A stretch of 64,000 nucleotides of DNA from Lyophyllum atratum (Eukaryota > Basidiomycota > Agaricomycetes > Agaricales > Lyophyllaceae): contig JACGCN010000082.1 of the NCBI GenBank assembly GCA_014905825.1, positions 1 to 64,000 on the forward strand, written 5' to 3'. Position numbers and translations under genes: made by a program. Below are positions 34,812 through 47,087 of this stretch, piece by piece. Below the pieces are notes generated by a model that was given only the letters and a program-made list of their open reading frames with translations, ran no database searches and had not been told where the DNA came from. How positions within the stretch are numbered: position 1 is the first letter of the stretch; every line of letters begins with the position of its first letter.

Positions 34812-37284
34812 CTAATCATCTCTCATTCTGCCTGCACCTCCCATCAGTCCCTGCCGCTCGTGCTCTTCACTTCGATGGTTTTCGCCTGAAAGGCGACGTT
34901 TCTTGGCATTCACATCATCTTCGCCATCGCTTCCTGGCTCCTCGTCTCCGATCTCGAAGACGACATCATCTGTGGGCGCTGGCCCACCTTGCCTATCGGC
35001 AACAAGCGTAACGTTATCATCATCATCCCTTATACGCGTTCTGTTATCGAGTGCTTCGAGATCGTAATCCTCCGCATCTTCTTCATCTTGAGCAATTTCG
35101 TCCGACATCGCTAATGTAGATTTGAAAAGTAAGATCATCAGAACCCTTTTATGTGAAATTTGAGATACATATCTTCTGTTGTTGGCAGAGGGCCGCCAGA
35201 GGAATGCGATTGAGATAAATGCTGCAAGATAGAGCAGGGCTAGCCAGCCATCCAGTAGCCACCAGCGAACTCTCCATGATTTAGCCGCATAGTCTGGAAT
35301 AGAGCAAAATTATCAGTCCTTGACAAAAATATAGCGCAAGGTCTGAAATTTTAACCTTCGGCGAGGCGACCTGAGAAGGATAGCGAGGAAACGACAAAGA
35401 AAATCGCAATGACCACAACGGCTGCCAACAGGATATAATACAAGCGCTCAAACATTTTCAACTTGTATCGTTGTTTCCGAGCACGAAGTTGGGCAATGGT
35501 GGCTAAAAGGGGAATTGTGAGTTTCAATGCGAGTGGCAAATGAAGTGCAAACCATTTAGGGAGTGCATGATCCAAAGAAGGAAGCCACTCAGCGTAAAGG
35601 CGAGAGGGATCACAAACATCAAGAGGACAAGTGCGGATGTAGATTCCAGCTCGAGTTCAACGATACCGACGGCATAAAGTACTGTTAATATGTCAGTAGG
35701 AAGATGGAAAAGAGGAGGTGTGACTCTTACTCCCAAAGATAAAATGGGCGCCAGCGAGGATCTGACATTTCAACATCGTTCGACCAAGGGACTCACGTAC
35801 AACACTGAGACCCAGAGAGACAACTAGCAGCATGAAGAACGACATTGCATTGCGCGCTGCATCCAGGATTGCAACTGTACTTGATGTCAAATTGTTGGTA
35901 CTGTCGATTGACTTATTTGAGCTCACCGACGATGAGGAATACGGTGGAAGCTGTACTCTTTCCATGTGAATTGAGGTATCTGTAATAAGCTTCGAAGACA
36001 TGAGAACTTCGATTCAACCGCGTTGGAAGAGGAAAGCCGCACCCCAATTTGCCAGCATCTCAATGACCAATAAGCCCACAAGACTGGAAAGATAATGCTA
36101 GATAAACGCCACGTCAATCAATCATCTCCATGTCCAAGAAAGTTTTACCTGAATTGGCAGGAGTTCATGTAGATGTTGGTAACACAACCATCCCCATCCG
36201 GCGGCAAAAATAGCATAGACCAGTGACATCGCGAAGTAGAACTTTGGATTAGGGTGAGTACCGGTATATGGCATAAGATGATGATGTAGGCGTACGTTGA
36301 CTTTGGGATAATCAGAGGCAGGAAGTTTTCCGTCGAAAGTGTTCCTAAAGAGTACACGACCAGCATAGGATGGATGATATGGAATGTCTGTGGGTGCGCG
36401 ACCTGTAGGTGAATTGACGGTAACAGGCACGACAGCTGCGACGTGGATGAGCTACGATGCGCAAACAGTGTACGATAGGACACTTGCCCACGCAGTAATA
36501 TCCTGTTTTGCGAACGGGGTATATTATCGGCTCGCTATAGGCATATAGACCATTCGAAACAGAGCCAGTCATTTGACGAGAAGAAACTGATGACGAATAA
36601 GAAGACACTGATCGTCGCCGCCATGGAGAGGTGTAGTTACTTGGAGGAGGAGTTGGGTTACCATCTGGGTTGTCCCAAAGCCCAGTAGTACTTGCATCAT
36701 TTCTGGAGCTTTTGTTAGCTGGAAGTTCGACCCTTGCGGACCAAAAGCTTGTTTCGTTCACTAGCTTCCCGCTAGGTAAGTCAAGGATGAATCGACCGAG
36801 TTGCTCCCTGGTGCATGTCCCTTCTGCGACTGCACGGGCGGTGCAGACATACGTTTTCTGTTACCGTAGCATTTCAAGTATGAGGGCAGAGCTCGTAAGC
36901 ATTTGGTCCAACTCACTGGCAAGTAGTCGTCTGTGGGATCTGTTGACTTCCCAAGGTACTTCGCATCTGCCCACTCATAGATTACCATTGCAACCTGCCC
37001 TTGGGATGTGGCATCGAAGGTGACTTCGCGAACGCGTCAGAGACTGAAATTCGAAGTGTTCGCCACGAGATATACCGTTAATGAATGTTGATTTGCTTCC
37101 CCACATCCCGCTGCATATTTGAGGTGAATAATCTAACAGCGAAAGTAAGCACGTGGCTTCACGCGGAGGCAATATCCTTGCCTGTATCAAGAATAGGGAC
37201 TTCATATGCGAGAGACGAAAGCACGAAGAGAAAGGAGAGTAATACAAGTTTCAGTGTACGGCCAGCACTTGCGGCGGTGACCAT
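34812..37284 (-). CDS. PTM1/TMEM87/GPR107-type seven-TM protein (GOST, Lung_7-TM_R)
   Basis: Golgi/endosomal seven-helix proteins with a luminal GOLD-like domain, linked to membrane trafficking. The start at 37284 gives a signal peptide ([20 protein letters not shown]). The luminal part has [15 protein letters not shown] and [20 protein letters not shown], followed by a Ser/Asn-rich loop. The transmembrane part starts [20 protein letters not shown], then [97 protein letters not shown] and [20 protein letters not shown]. An acidic cytosolic tail ends at 34812. Many short introns join in frame. It is convergent with RPB2 (81 bp) and divergent from SNX4 (127 bp). Confidence 0.9.
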
Positions 37285-37411
37285 GGTGGCCGAGAGTCTA
37301 AGTTGCCTTTCTATTTGGACGTGTTCATTTCAGAAGGGTCTCCCGCAGTCATTAGCTGTTATGTAATTCATCAAGAATCATAAGCACCGTCATTGGGACA
37401 GCCTGACCACT

Positions 37412-39271
37412 ATGCTCGGCGACGACGAGGACGTGTTCGACAGCGTAACCTGGGAGTCCGAAGCTGCTGCCCCCGTGTATGAAACAGATAATGGTCAACA
37501 TTCTGGTCCTGGTTTCAGACAAAGCACGACCGACCCCGACGAAGGGCCTCACGATCCGAAGTGGGAAGGCTACCTCATCACTGCTGTTAAGGACCCCGTG
37601 AAGGAGCTCGCAGAGACCAAAGACGCTTATGTCTCGTACCTGGTGCAGGCCAGGGTATGTATCCCTTTCTTCAACCTCCAGTGTCTTGCCTAAACCCCAC
37701 CCAAGACAAACCTGCCCATCTTCTCCACTCCCGGTCCATCCTCTCGCCGTCGCTTCCAAGATTTCGTGTTTTTGAGAGATAATCTTGTTCGAGACTTTCC
37801 AGCATGCGTTGTACCTCCCTTACCAGAAAAGCATCGTTTGGGTTTGTGCATGATATACATCCCATGTCAACCTGAATACTGAGATTATGACGAGCCAGAA
37901 TATATCACGGGTGATCGCTTCAGCCCGGAGTTCATGGAAAGGAGAAGACTCGAGTGAGCAAGGTCACTATTTAAAGCTTATTTTGCCTAAAACGCTTCCG
38001 TGGTGTAGTCTCCATCGATTTCTGCAACGGGTATCCCGGCACCCGACTCTACAAAGGAGTACTCTTGTCCGCGCCTTCTTCGAGTCTACAGAATGGGTGT
38101 GATAATCCTTTCTTGGTCTCTTCTCATGAAATGCTCAAATCTGCTTTTATTCAGCACGTCCATATGCACCAGCATATTGCCCACCCCCCGGGACCTGAGC
38201 CATCGCCCGGTATCATTGACAACATATCAGATACCCTTCTAAATGCCTTCGCACGTGTCAGAAAGCCCGATGAACGGTTCTTGGATATGCGTGAAGGCGT
38301 TGACAAGTTTGAGGAGGGTCTAACCGTATCTGAGCGACTTTACAGCCGTGTCAGGAGCAGATCAAGCGGTGAGTTTGCTCACTTGTGCCCTTCCTAATCC
38401 TGCAGTCGAATGTCTGAGGCTAAATGAGACGGCAACCCGGAATCCGGTGAAGACCTTACGGCGGATTACCACGATCTGGCAGTCGCTGTCCAGGGTCTAG
38501 GATTCCTAGAATCAGGTATCACCGACCAGCTGAACCATTTCTCAAATACCTTGTTGGAGTTTTCTGCCCTTTTACGACATACGGTATGTTTCCCATATTT
38601 TGCGAGTGGTTAAGACCTCTTAATTGCATCTCTAGACACAAACAACCACCGATCCCATGCTTCTTCACCTACACTCTCTACTGAGCTATTCGCATGCAAA
38701 CCGTGCTGTACTCAAACTGAGGGATCAGAAACAACTCGATTTTGAGGAACTCTCGGACTACCTATCTGGCGTCACTGCCGAGCGAGATCGTCTGGCTGCA
38801 GTCATCAGCGGCCACGCTGGTAGTACTGGTCTAGGCCTGGGTGCCTACCTGAAAGACCGCGTCGACGCAATACGCGGAGCTGATGATGACCGGAGTCGGG
38901 TCGAGAAGATGCGAAAACTGGACATCAAGATCAAAGAGGTACAGACTACATCCAAATCGTGCATCCGCTCACTCTCGACAATCTGACGTTGGCCATAGCT
39001 TCAAGATGCTGTAACGACTGCACATGAAACCTCGGACGCATTCAGTGACGAAACACTTCGCGAGCAAGCTGTCTTCCAGTTTGCGAAGGAAGCAGAGATG
39101 AAGGAGATGCTGGGTAATCTTGCCGATGGACAAATCGAATTCTACAAGACAGTACGTATATGCCCGTGAATTTTCAGATGAGCAGGAACTAACAAACATG
39201 CCCAACCTCAGGCGATGGAGGAGTGGGAAAGAATCATACCCGTCATTCAGCGTATACGCGTGGACGTTTAG
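37412..39271 (+). CDS. SNX4: Sorting nexin-4 (SNX4/Atg24), PX-BAR protein
   Basis: Endosome-to-Golgi retrieval and selective autophagy; binds PI3P. The start at 37412 gives an acidic head (MLGDDEDVFDSVTWESE). The PX domain follows: AVKDPVKELAETKDAYVSYL, RRRFQDFVFLRDNLVRDFP, PPLPEKHRLEYITGDRFSPE, FMERRRLDLHRFLQRVSRHP. The BAR domain runs from VRKPDERFLDMREGVDKFEE through DLTADYHDLAVAVQGLGFLE to the helix ending YKTAMEEWERIIPVIQRIRV. Eight introns keep frame. One near 38368-38429 has an unusual acceptor choice (GAG upstream of ACGGCAACC) that adds a short DGNPESGE insert before DLTADY. It ends 32 bp from the convergent REV7 stop. Confidence 0.93.
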
Positions 39272-39303
39272 CATTTGCAGATCATGTTTTAATTCTTTGT
39301 AAT

Positions 39304-40356
39304 TTACGGTTGTGGTTTCGTTGGTTCCGCCGCCTCTGCGGCTTTAGCTGCTGCTGCTGCTGCCGCCTTCTTTGCTTTCATCGCGGCCCTTTCGCGTTGC
39401 ACCTTGACTCCCGACTCCTGGACAGCGAGAGACAGCTTGTGTTTCCCGCTATCTCAATGAAAGATGCAATGCGATATCTAAGACGACTCACATTGATGAT
39501 CCCTGTGTTGACTGCTCGAATCATTTGCAGTTCAGCGTCTTCAGATGCGCCTGGAGTTGTATCCTGTGCATTTGCCGGTATCCATGGAGCAGGTTCCTCG
39601 AAAGAACTGAGAGCTATGTGATAAGATGAGGAGCTCAGGACATACTGTGGGCCGGGGGGCAGAGGGAACCGCATTGTCTTTGAGCTCCAGGACGATGGCA
39701 AACGAAAGATCGCCATCGAGTTCAATTGGTCCAAGCATGGACTCGGCCATTGTGAGTTTGACGAGGAAAGACCTGAAATACTGCCCCAAGGAACGGGAGG
39801 ACATGGCTTCCTCGATGCTGCGAGCCAGTGGGTGAATTTATTTAATTCCTGTCCCCAAGACAAACTCACCTCGTATCTTTATTGAACGCCTCGACTTGGA
39901 CCATATTTTCTATAGAGAATATGAAACGCTCTAGCGCTACCTGTTCCTTATCCTTGATGACCACTACGACTTTATCCACATTTCCCTGTGCTTTCGTTAC
40001 CTTCAGGCGAATCTATAAACCAGATTGCGCACCATGATGAGCTCTTCGCCAATAGCCTTCACGGCCCCGGAAATATACTCATTGAGAGCAGGATGACGCG
40101 ATTGGAAGACGGGCGTATCATATTTCTTGCGACGAACGAAGAGGTCCGCGGGGTAAATCTGCCGCACAAAGAGGATGGTGTGGATAGCAACCTCAACTGG
40201 TCCAATTATCAGTTATACAGGATTCCTGTCGTTGGTCGGTATGAGCACCTACGGAATTCGGCGATCCCTTTGACAGTCTCTATACGATGTTGTCAATAAC
40301 CATTACGGAAAGGAACTTAGGGATCTACGATTGAAAGTGAGCGGTGTTTCCGACAT
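39304..40356 (-). CDS. REV7: REV7/MAD2L2, HORMA subunit of DNA polymerase zeta
   Basis: Rev7 bridges Rev1 and Rev3 in translesion synthesis and uses a HORMA fold to clamp partner peptides. The likely start at 40356 gives MSETPLTFNR; splicing leads to LEVAIHTIL-like sequence (read VEVAIHTILFVRQIYPADLF). Then come QSRHPALNEYISGAVKAIGE, VVVVIKDKEQVALERFIFSI (as in animal REV7) and SSRSLGQYFRSFLVKLTMAE. DGDLSFAIVLELKDN and EEPAPWIPANAQDTTPG (safety-belt end) are followed by a basic/Ala-rich tail MKAKKAAAAAAKAAEAAEPT. The exon-1 splice is approximate. The Ala-rich tail is a small addition compared with the animal protein. Confidence 0.85.
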
Positions 40357-40776
40357 CTTCACGTCATGTTCTGTGCTCGGGCTCTTGTAAGTGGTCGCGC
40401 AAGGTGCGAGTTGTATGAGATCTGAAGACTGAGATGGAAACCGGCCCGTGGCCTCGTTGAAATCTATATTTGAGTGTCATGCACGTTATCTATCCGATCT
40501 ATTATTCTAGAGACGAAGTTGCGTGCACAACTCAGCCTGAACCAACTGCCCAAGTACAGAAGATGGGCGAAATGCAACGTAAGTCTACAATGGGCGAATC
40601 CCAGATAAAGGGGCTATATGGTAGCAGTCAGGTTCGGTGCTGTGTCCTCGGACAGGGAACACCCTAAGGACACTGGGAACAGCGGTTTTTTGGGAGGATA
40701 AGTTCATATTGCAGGGCAGAGTCTATGGTAATATTGAGTTTGACATCATACAGGCCTAGGATGACGAAAAAAGGGC
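40357..40776. other. intergenic between REV7 and CQD1
   Basis: About 420 bases with one 65-codon ORF lacking features. It holds the REV7 upstream region and CQD1 3' end. I see nothing else. Confidence 0.4.
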
Positions 40777-43076
40777 TCACAAGTCATATTTGACCATATC
40801 ATCGGCGTTCACGACAGCCGACGAAATAAACGAGCGCGCTTCGACCCAAACCCATACCTAGACAAGTAAATCATCAGTATACCGCCATTTTGTCAAAGGG
40901 CAGTACATACCTTCAGCAGAGCCCCCAGATTGCTCGAAGGCAGATTCTTGTTCATGGACTCCCTCGTAGCCATCTGTCCACCCAGTTGCCGCAGAATCGG
41001 CAACGCACTCGCAAACAGATCCAGGTCCGGATCCAGCTGCCGCCCGATGCCCTCCAGCAGCAAGATTGAAATCACCGTATTGATGAAGTCGCCCTCCATC
41101 TTGACGTGGTGCTCCCGCACCGCCTTCAATACCTCCGTCAAGAGGTCGGAGATCTTGATCTGGCCCAGTGAGAATGTCTTCCGCTTTACGCTGAGGACGA
41201 GGTGCTGCATCTTGAGGGCGAAGGTCTCCTTATCGATAGCGAGTTCGGGGGCGCGAGAGCGCTCGATCATGAGCTGGCCAGTGCGGTATCCGTCGAATTC
41301 TGCTACTGCGCGGAAGAGGTCAAGGAAGTTTTGCCGGTTTCTTGCGTCGAGAGTTGTTACGAGACCGGCGTCAATAAACACGATTTCGGGAATGTAGCCG
41401 GCTTCATGAAGAAAGGAAAGTTCCGAACGCCATGCATCAGGGAAAGGGATGAGGGCGCGGAGGTGAGATACGATTTCATTCGAGTCGCAGTCATCGGGTG
41501 GGAGAGCTGGCTGAGTTTCATCTTTACTAGAAAATAGGGTATGGTACAGGTTCTTGAGTAGCAGTTTTGTGGAGGGGGGTTTGGTAAATTTAACGAGAAT
41601 GTTGCCGGGATGCAGGTCAGAGTGGACAAAGTTGTCGAGGAGAAGCATGTTCTATTTAGGACGGGAAGTGAACATTGAGTAGGAGACTAGAAGAAATATG
41701 CTCACCAGGAAAGCGTCTAAGCCAACGGTTGCTAGCTGGTCATCGTAGGGCCCACCACCATTTCTGAGAAATGCCTCCAGCGGCAGGGCGTTCTCATACT
41801 CCTCCACCAAGATATCCCGTGTAGACCATACCTGAAGAGGTCTGGGGAACGTGACTGGAAGCTTTCTATGTGAAAAGTTGTGTTCAAATGTCAATAGATT
41901 CTCAGCCTCATGCCTCAGATCAAGCTGTTGGAACATCATCGCTCCAAATACTTGCACCTCCTCCGGCAAGGACAACCATTGCATTCCGGGAAGGATCGAG
42001 ATAATGTGAGCGAAGAAAGACATGATCGAAAGATCGCGGGATATGGTCTTCTGTACATTGGGGTGCAGAATTTTGATGGCGACGGAGGCAGTGGGGACGG
42101 ATGGTGGAGGGTCGTTGAGAAGAGTTGGTCCAATGGCTGCTGCTGGTGTCTTTCGTGACCGGCGAGGACCAAGATACGAGGGTGGTATAAGGTCGTGTTT
42201 CAGGGTTGCACGGTATACCTGCACAAATCTTCAGCAAGGTCATTGGGAAAGACATGGGAAAACACACCTGGGCGATGGCTCCGGTGCCTATTGGTTTTTC
42301 ATCGAACTCCTCGAAAACCTCTTCAAAAGGGCGCTGGAAGACCCTCTCTATGACCTTCTTGGTGTGTTGTATAGAATGCGGGGTTCCATGAGAGTGCAGG
42401 GCCCCGAGCTTTTCACAGAATTGCGAAGGGAACAAGTCTGCACGCGACGCTGCCCACTGTGCCAACTGTGCACGCTAATTAGAGCACAGAATTAAGACTA
42501 TTCACATAAACGCACCTTGATAAACGTCGGCCCAGCGGCTTCCATTTTGCTAACGAGCAACTCATACCACCATACCGCACCCCACCTATCACCTCGATAC
42601 TTCTTCTGCGGTTCTCCGACAAGGAGCATAGGACTGCATATTATGACGGGAATAAAGAGGGCGAAAAGGTAGATGAAGCGTTTGGCTGTGAGTATGGGTT
42701 CCCAAACGTTGTCGCGGAGGAAGACGCGTATCCGTGCCGTAATGGAGCGGTCAGACTCGGACGGCGAGAAAATAGTGGGGTTAATGGCTGTCTTTCCAGC
42801 AGAAGGATTGGGACATGGACTTGGACATGGAATTAGGGTGGGGGAAGAGAAGATGGTTGGAAAGAGGGACTTTGGCCGCGGAGCAAAGTAGAGAGTTAGA
42901 CCACCTGCCAAGGGGATAAGCCAGAGTGCTTTTCGGTGGGTAGACCAGCGAGAATAAGAAAAGGAAGGATGGCGAGTCCAGATTGAAGCGTGTCTCGTCG
43001 TAAACAAATGCGGCGCCCGTGCGGGGAACAAGGACGAGCGGAGGCCCAAGGGCAGCTGGGACAGACGGCAGGCCAT
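40777..43076 (-). CDS. CQD1: CQD1 (YPL109c) mitochondrial UbiB/ABC1-family protein
   Basis: Atypical kinase-like protein of the inner membrane that affects coenzyme Q distribution in yeast. The start at 43076 gives an Arg/Ser-rich presequence and a helix (KALWLIPLAGGLTLYF). A second helix is RFIYLFALFIPVIICSPMLL. UbiB motifs: GPTFIKLAQWAASRADLFPS (the KxGQ position reads KxAQ), EKPIGTGAIAQVYRATLK (Ala-rich loop), ASVAIKILHPNVQ (Lys), DILVEEYENALPLEAFL, NFVHSDLHPGNILVKF (catalytic HSDLHPGN) and PEIVFIDAGLVTTLD (metal-binding Asp). A last short exon after an intron near 40865-40912 gives VWVWVEARSFISSAVVNADD and the stop at 40777. The YPL109c gene is a known neighbour of agaricomycete A loci. 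Confidence 0.92.
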
Positions 43077-43466
43077 CTAGTGTGCGGTCTGGCCGTGCTC
43101 AGTTGGCTTGCAATGACATGGGGCCATCCAAAGAAATTCTGTGACGTCGTCACGGCTAGTCATTCCTTGCTTTTCGGCTATCTGCTCGGGAGTTATCATA
43201 CACACGATTTCTATGTACTGTCAATTCAATCGAGGCAGCTCCAGCCAACGGTAATATATGTTATCGCTGACGTGCACAACGAACCACACTCTTGCCGAGG
43301 AATTCGACCCATCCAGGGAATGTAATCTGTTCCTGAAGCTCATGAGAGTTGTTATCAGAGTTTCTATGACTTGTTTGTTACGTAACTACTTCTGAGAAAG
43401 AAGTTTAGAATTTCATCCAGTGCTTTGCCCAGCACTGCAGTCTCCCACTACGGTCTCCATGGTCTC
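43077..43466. promoter_or_regulatory. divergent promoter interval CQD1/glycogenin
   Basis: About 390 bases between two divergent starts. No TATA box stands out and there is no convincing ORF. Promoter function is inferred from position only. Confidence 0.4.
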
Positions 43467-46400
43467 ATGGCCGCTCCCTATGCCTTCGTAACTCTAGTTT
43501 CTTCAGATTCATACCTGCCCGGCGCTCTTACTCTTGCCGGAGCCCTCAAGGATGTCCATCCGCGTCCCGTCGTCCCGCCAGAGGTTGAATATCAGTCCGT
43601 ATGCTTGGTCACTCCGGAGACTGTCGACGTGTCTACTATCAAGCTCCTCCGGAGAGCTTTTGATGTTGTCATTGGTGTTGAGGTGATTACACAGGAGGAT
43701 GAAAGGGGTCTAGCGCTACTTGGTGAGTGCCTCGCTCCAAACTCAACCTAGCCCTTTATTATCTCCCAACGCGATTGCTGGCTATATGGCCGCATCAATC
43801 CCGCCTTACCATGAGTCAGATGCTTTCGGAGTCGCTCCGACATGTTCTAGACGCGTACAACTTCCGAAATATCGAAATAACTCATACATTTCCCATCACC
43901 ATCTATGCATTATTCGCCCTTCTACATGCGAGGCTAACTATCGTTATAGGTCGTCTTGATCTCAACACTGTCCTTACGAAACTACACGTATTCCGGCTCA
44001 CCCAATTCTCCAAAGTCATCTTCCTTGATGCCGACATTCTTCCCATTCGCCCACTTTCACACTTGTTCACGTTACCTTATGAATTCTCCGCATCACCCGA
44101 CGTCGGATGGCCGGATATATTCAATTCTGGAGTGATGGTTTTGTCTCCCGGTGAAGACAAATTCAACGAGCTCACCGAGCTTCTGGAATCGAAAGGTTCT
44201 TGGGACGGCGGTGATCAAGGCATTCTCAACGAGTGGCGAGGAGGGAACTGGAACAGACTTAGCTTCACGTACAATACCACCCCAACAGCCGCATACACGT
44301 GAGGTTTTGCGATTCTCTCTCCTTGACATGTAGACTCAACTTGCCCTCCCTAGATATGCGCCTGCATATGAGCGATTTGGCTCGCAGATATCTGCCATCC
44401 ACTTTATCGGTCCCAACAAACCGTGGAGCGCTCTTTCCTACCGTACCCCTTTCTCTAGCCAGTCTATCCCACCTTCGGACTCCCGTCAACAAGCATACGA
44501 CTATAACTCTCTCGTGGACCGGTGGTATGCTGTCTATGACAAGCACTACCGGTCCCAAGCTCTCTCACAGCAACCACGGTTTGAGATGAAGCGATACGAA
44601 TCCGCTTGGAACGAGAGGCGTGTGCCTGCAGCGTCTAGTCCAGCAGAGGATATTCTTAACTTGGAAGATCTCAAACGGTTAGCCGTCGAGGGCATGAATG
44701 CTGCGGCTCGTACTCCGTACGACGATAAGCCTAGTGATGATAAAGGCCCGGAAGGCCAATATCAAAGTCTGCCACTTGGAGGTCGAGTAGACTTGATGCG
44801 TCTCAAAGTCCTATCGTCGACAGTGGAAGAACCTGCAACGGAAGAAGGGCCTCGCGGCAAAGAGGTCGCAAAGGAGAAGAATAGACCAGAGGTACTAGAG
44901 GTATCCAACGAAGAGGACCTACGTACGCCGACGGCGCGTCACGGCAGTCTTCCAGGTGTTTCTTCACCCCAGTGGCGCATGCTGTCGACTCCTGAACCAA
45001 GCGAAGTGCCTCCAAGCCCGCATCCACATCCAATTCCCCTTCCTCCAGTAACACCTCCTGCAGGCTATGATTTGCAACCATTTCAGCCCCCTTCTGAGCC
45101 CGAAAGTCCATCTAAGCCTACGTTACCTCACGATGAGAAGCAGCCAGCTCCCTCGCCACCCCAAGACCAGCCTCCTCAGGCTGAGCATCGAGCTGAACAC
45201 CGCAAGGATCCACCTCGATCTCGGTCCCCCACCATGCTTTTATGGAATCCTGCTGTCGAGCCGCCACCCACTGAAACTCCTCTTTCTTCCGCTTTCCCTT
45301 CTAGCACATATTTCCCAAACGCTTGGGACCCATCTCCTCCCAAGATAACTCAGCAGCCTCACACCCCCAACATCCCTCACACTCCAGTCCCTGATTCTGG
45401 AGCTCTATTTGAACCTTTGCCTCGTCCTGAAATTCCCGAGTCTTTAGTTAGGCAAGGCCACTATCGAAATGTCACAGGCGAGGACCAGCACGGCGCTACT
45501 CCCGGCCCAGATCATACCAAGATCAAACACGTCTTCCCTTGGGAAGAAAAACCTCGCCATCTCCCAGGACGCGTCTTTCCCGTTGCAGATTCTCCCAAAC
45601 CTTCTTTATTTTTGAGCCCTGAAAGCCAGACAAGCCAGACCTCTTCTTCGGAGGTTCCTACCACTCCAGAAACGAAATCATCTCTCCCTCCACCAGTTTT
45701 GTCCCCGTTATACGGTTTACCGTCCTCCTTCACTTATCCGAACGCATGGGACACGATTCCTAGTATAAAAAGATATGCATCAAAGCTTGCGCGGCCTCCT
45801 CCCCCCCAGCCGCTGGCGCCGGCGTTTGATGACCATTGGGACCGACGGAGGAGCACCAGCTGGGATGAGAAGGCGGAGGCAAGCAGTCGAGACGGAGATG
45901 TTGAAGATGAGGGGGACGAAAGTGCTGAAGAGCCAGTGGCGGGCAATGCTGCATGGGATGATGACAATATGCCCAGGTCTGCCAAAGCCTTGCAGCGCTC
46001 CAGACGAGGCTCGGCGGCTCGCACTATCGCTGAGATCAGGGCGCGGTACAGGGATTTTGGTGTCCAAACCATCCCCCGGGAAATGCGGGCACAGGGTGTC
46101 CAGACGATCACACCCGTCACCCCACCCGTCAAGCCTCAGAGTGAGGCCCCCCCTGAGGCAGAGAGTAAACCCACACTGTCAAATAAACGACATTGGACCC
46201 CCTCTGGCCGCCCGAACGTGTCCCCCTCAGTCACAGTACATGATTCTGGAAATGGACGAGACGTATCTGAGGCATCGGCAGTTCCTTTCCCCAGCTCAGG
46301 ACCGCAACGCCGTTTATCGAAGTCCAGTCCACAGTCACCGTCGCTATCCACCCACATTCGATCCCCTCTCGCATCGTCCCCTTCCCCTCAAGCTTCTCGC

Positions 46401-46694
46401 CCCTTGAAGATCAATACACCACCGCTGAAATCTCCGATTCGCTCTCCTCACTCCCCTGCGAATCATATTGCGCCTGCCGTCACCCGCCAACCATCGAACG
46501 ACTCGTCGCTCGGCTCCCCCGCATCTTCGATAGGTCCGGTTTCCCCGTCGGACGGCCAGCCCATCCCCTCTCCACAGCGGAAGGGCGGGCGCGTGTGGGA
46601 CCCCGCGCGCGGTGTTGAGCTCTTCAAACGTGGTTCTGAAGAAGTTCTGGCGCGATTCTTGAAGATGGGATCTTGGGAAGACGAGAACCATTGA
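43467..46694 (+). CDS. Glycogenin glucosyltransferase (GT8) with long disordered tail
   Basis: Self-glucosylating primer of glycogen synthesis. The start at 43467 (MAAPYAFVTLVSSDSYLPGA) fits the GT8 N-terminus; the Met at 43425 in the same frame is upstream of the family start. An unusually long first intron (43723-43949) is followed by GRLDLNTVLTKLHVFRLTQF and VIFLDADILPIRPL (DxD metal site). FNSGVMVLSPGEDKF, GSWDGGDQGILNEWRGGNWN and the third-exon IHFIGPNKPWSALSYR complete the catalytic domain by about 44420. The rest, over 700 residues, is Pro/Ser-rich and disordered with repeated PNAWD motifs (near 45320 and 45740), LPGRVFPV, and a conserved end PARGVELFKRGSEEVLARFL. A C-terminal motif recruits glycogen synthase in this family. 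Glycogenin near the A locus is known in mushrooms. Confidence 0.93.
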
Positions 46695-47087
46695 TCAGCC
46701 GCCACTGGCCCGCCCCTCACATGTGTGTATGTTTTTTATCGCATTATCTCGCATATTACTTTTCGTTCATCCCTTGTAGATACCCTCGTGAACATGATGA
46801 TCATTCCTTACTTTTTCAAAACCGCTAGGTACTACAATCGCCTTCTGCTCGACAGTTCATTATACTCGTCGCTGTGACTTTCATTCGAGCTCTCCAAGAA
46901 GCTTCGCCGTGTCCTGACTCCGATGTAAGAACAGCCGCATCGACGATGTAATTTGCAATCAATCAATGTCGTCATCTTATCTGGATAGTGATGTCATATA
47001 TTGACCAGTGCTCCAAATGGAAGACGTATAAATGGGATCCTCGAAACCATTCTACACCAGAAAGCAATCACTATCAGCCCTACTACA
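46695..47087. other. intergenic upstream of the Ala/Thr-rich protein gene
   Basis: About 390 bases holding the glycogenin 3' region and the core promoter of the next gene; see the TATA box at 47027. Confidence 0.5.
47027..47032 (+). promoter_or_regulatory. TATA box of the Ala/Thr-rich protein gene
   Basis: TATAAA within GTATAAATGGG, 55 bp before the ATG at 47088. This is the clearest TATA box noticed in the window and suggests a strongly or inducibly expressed gene. Confidence 0.65.

Noticed and set aside
37820..37900. Frame break in the SNX4 PX domain
   Set aside because: Choosing the acceptor after gacgagccag restores HRLEYITGDRFS, so it is an intron and not an indel.
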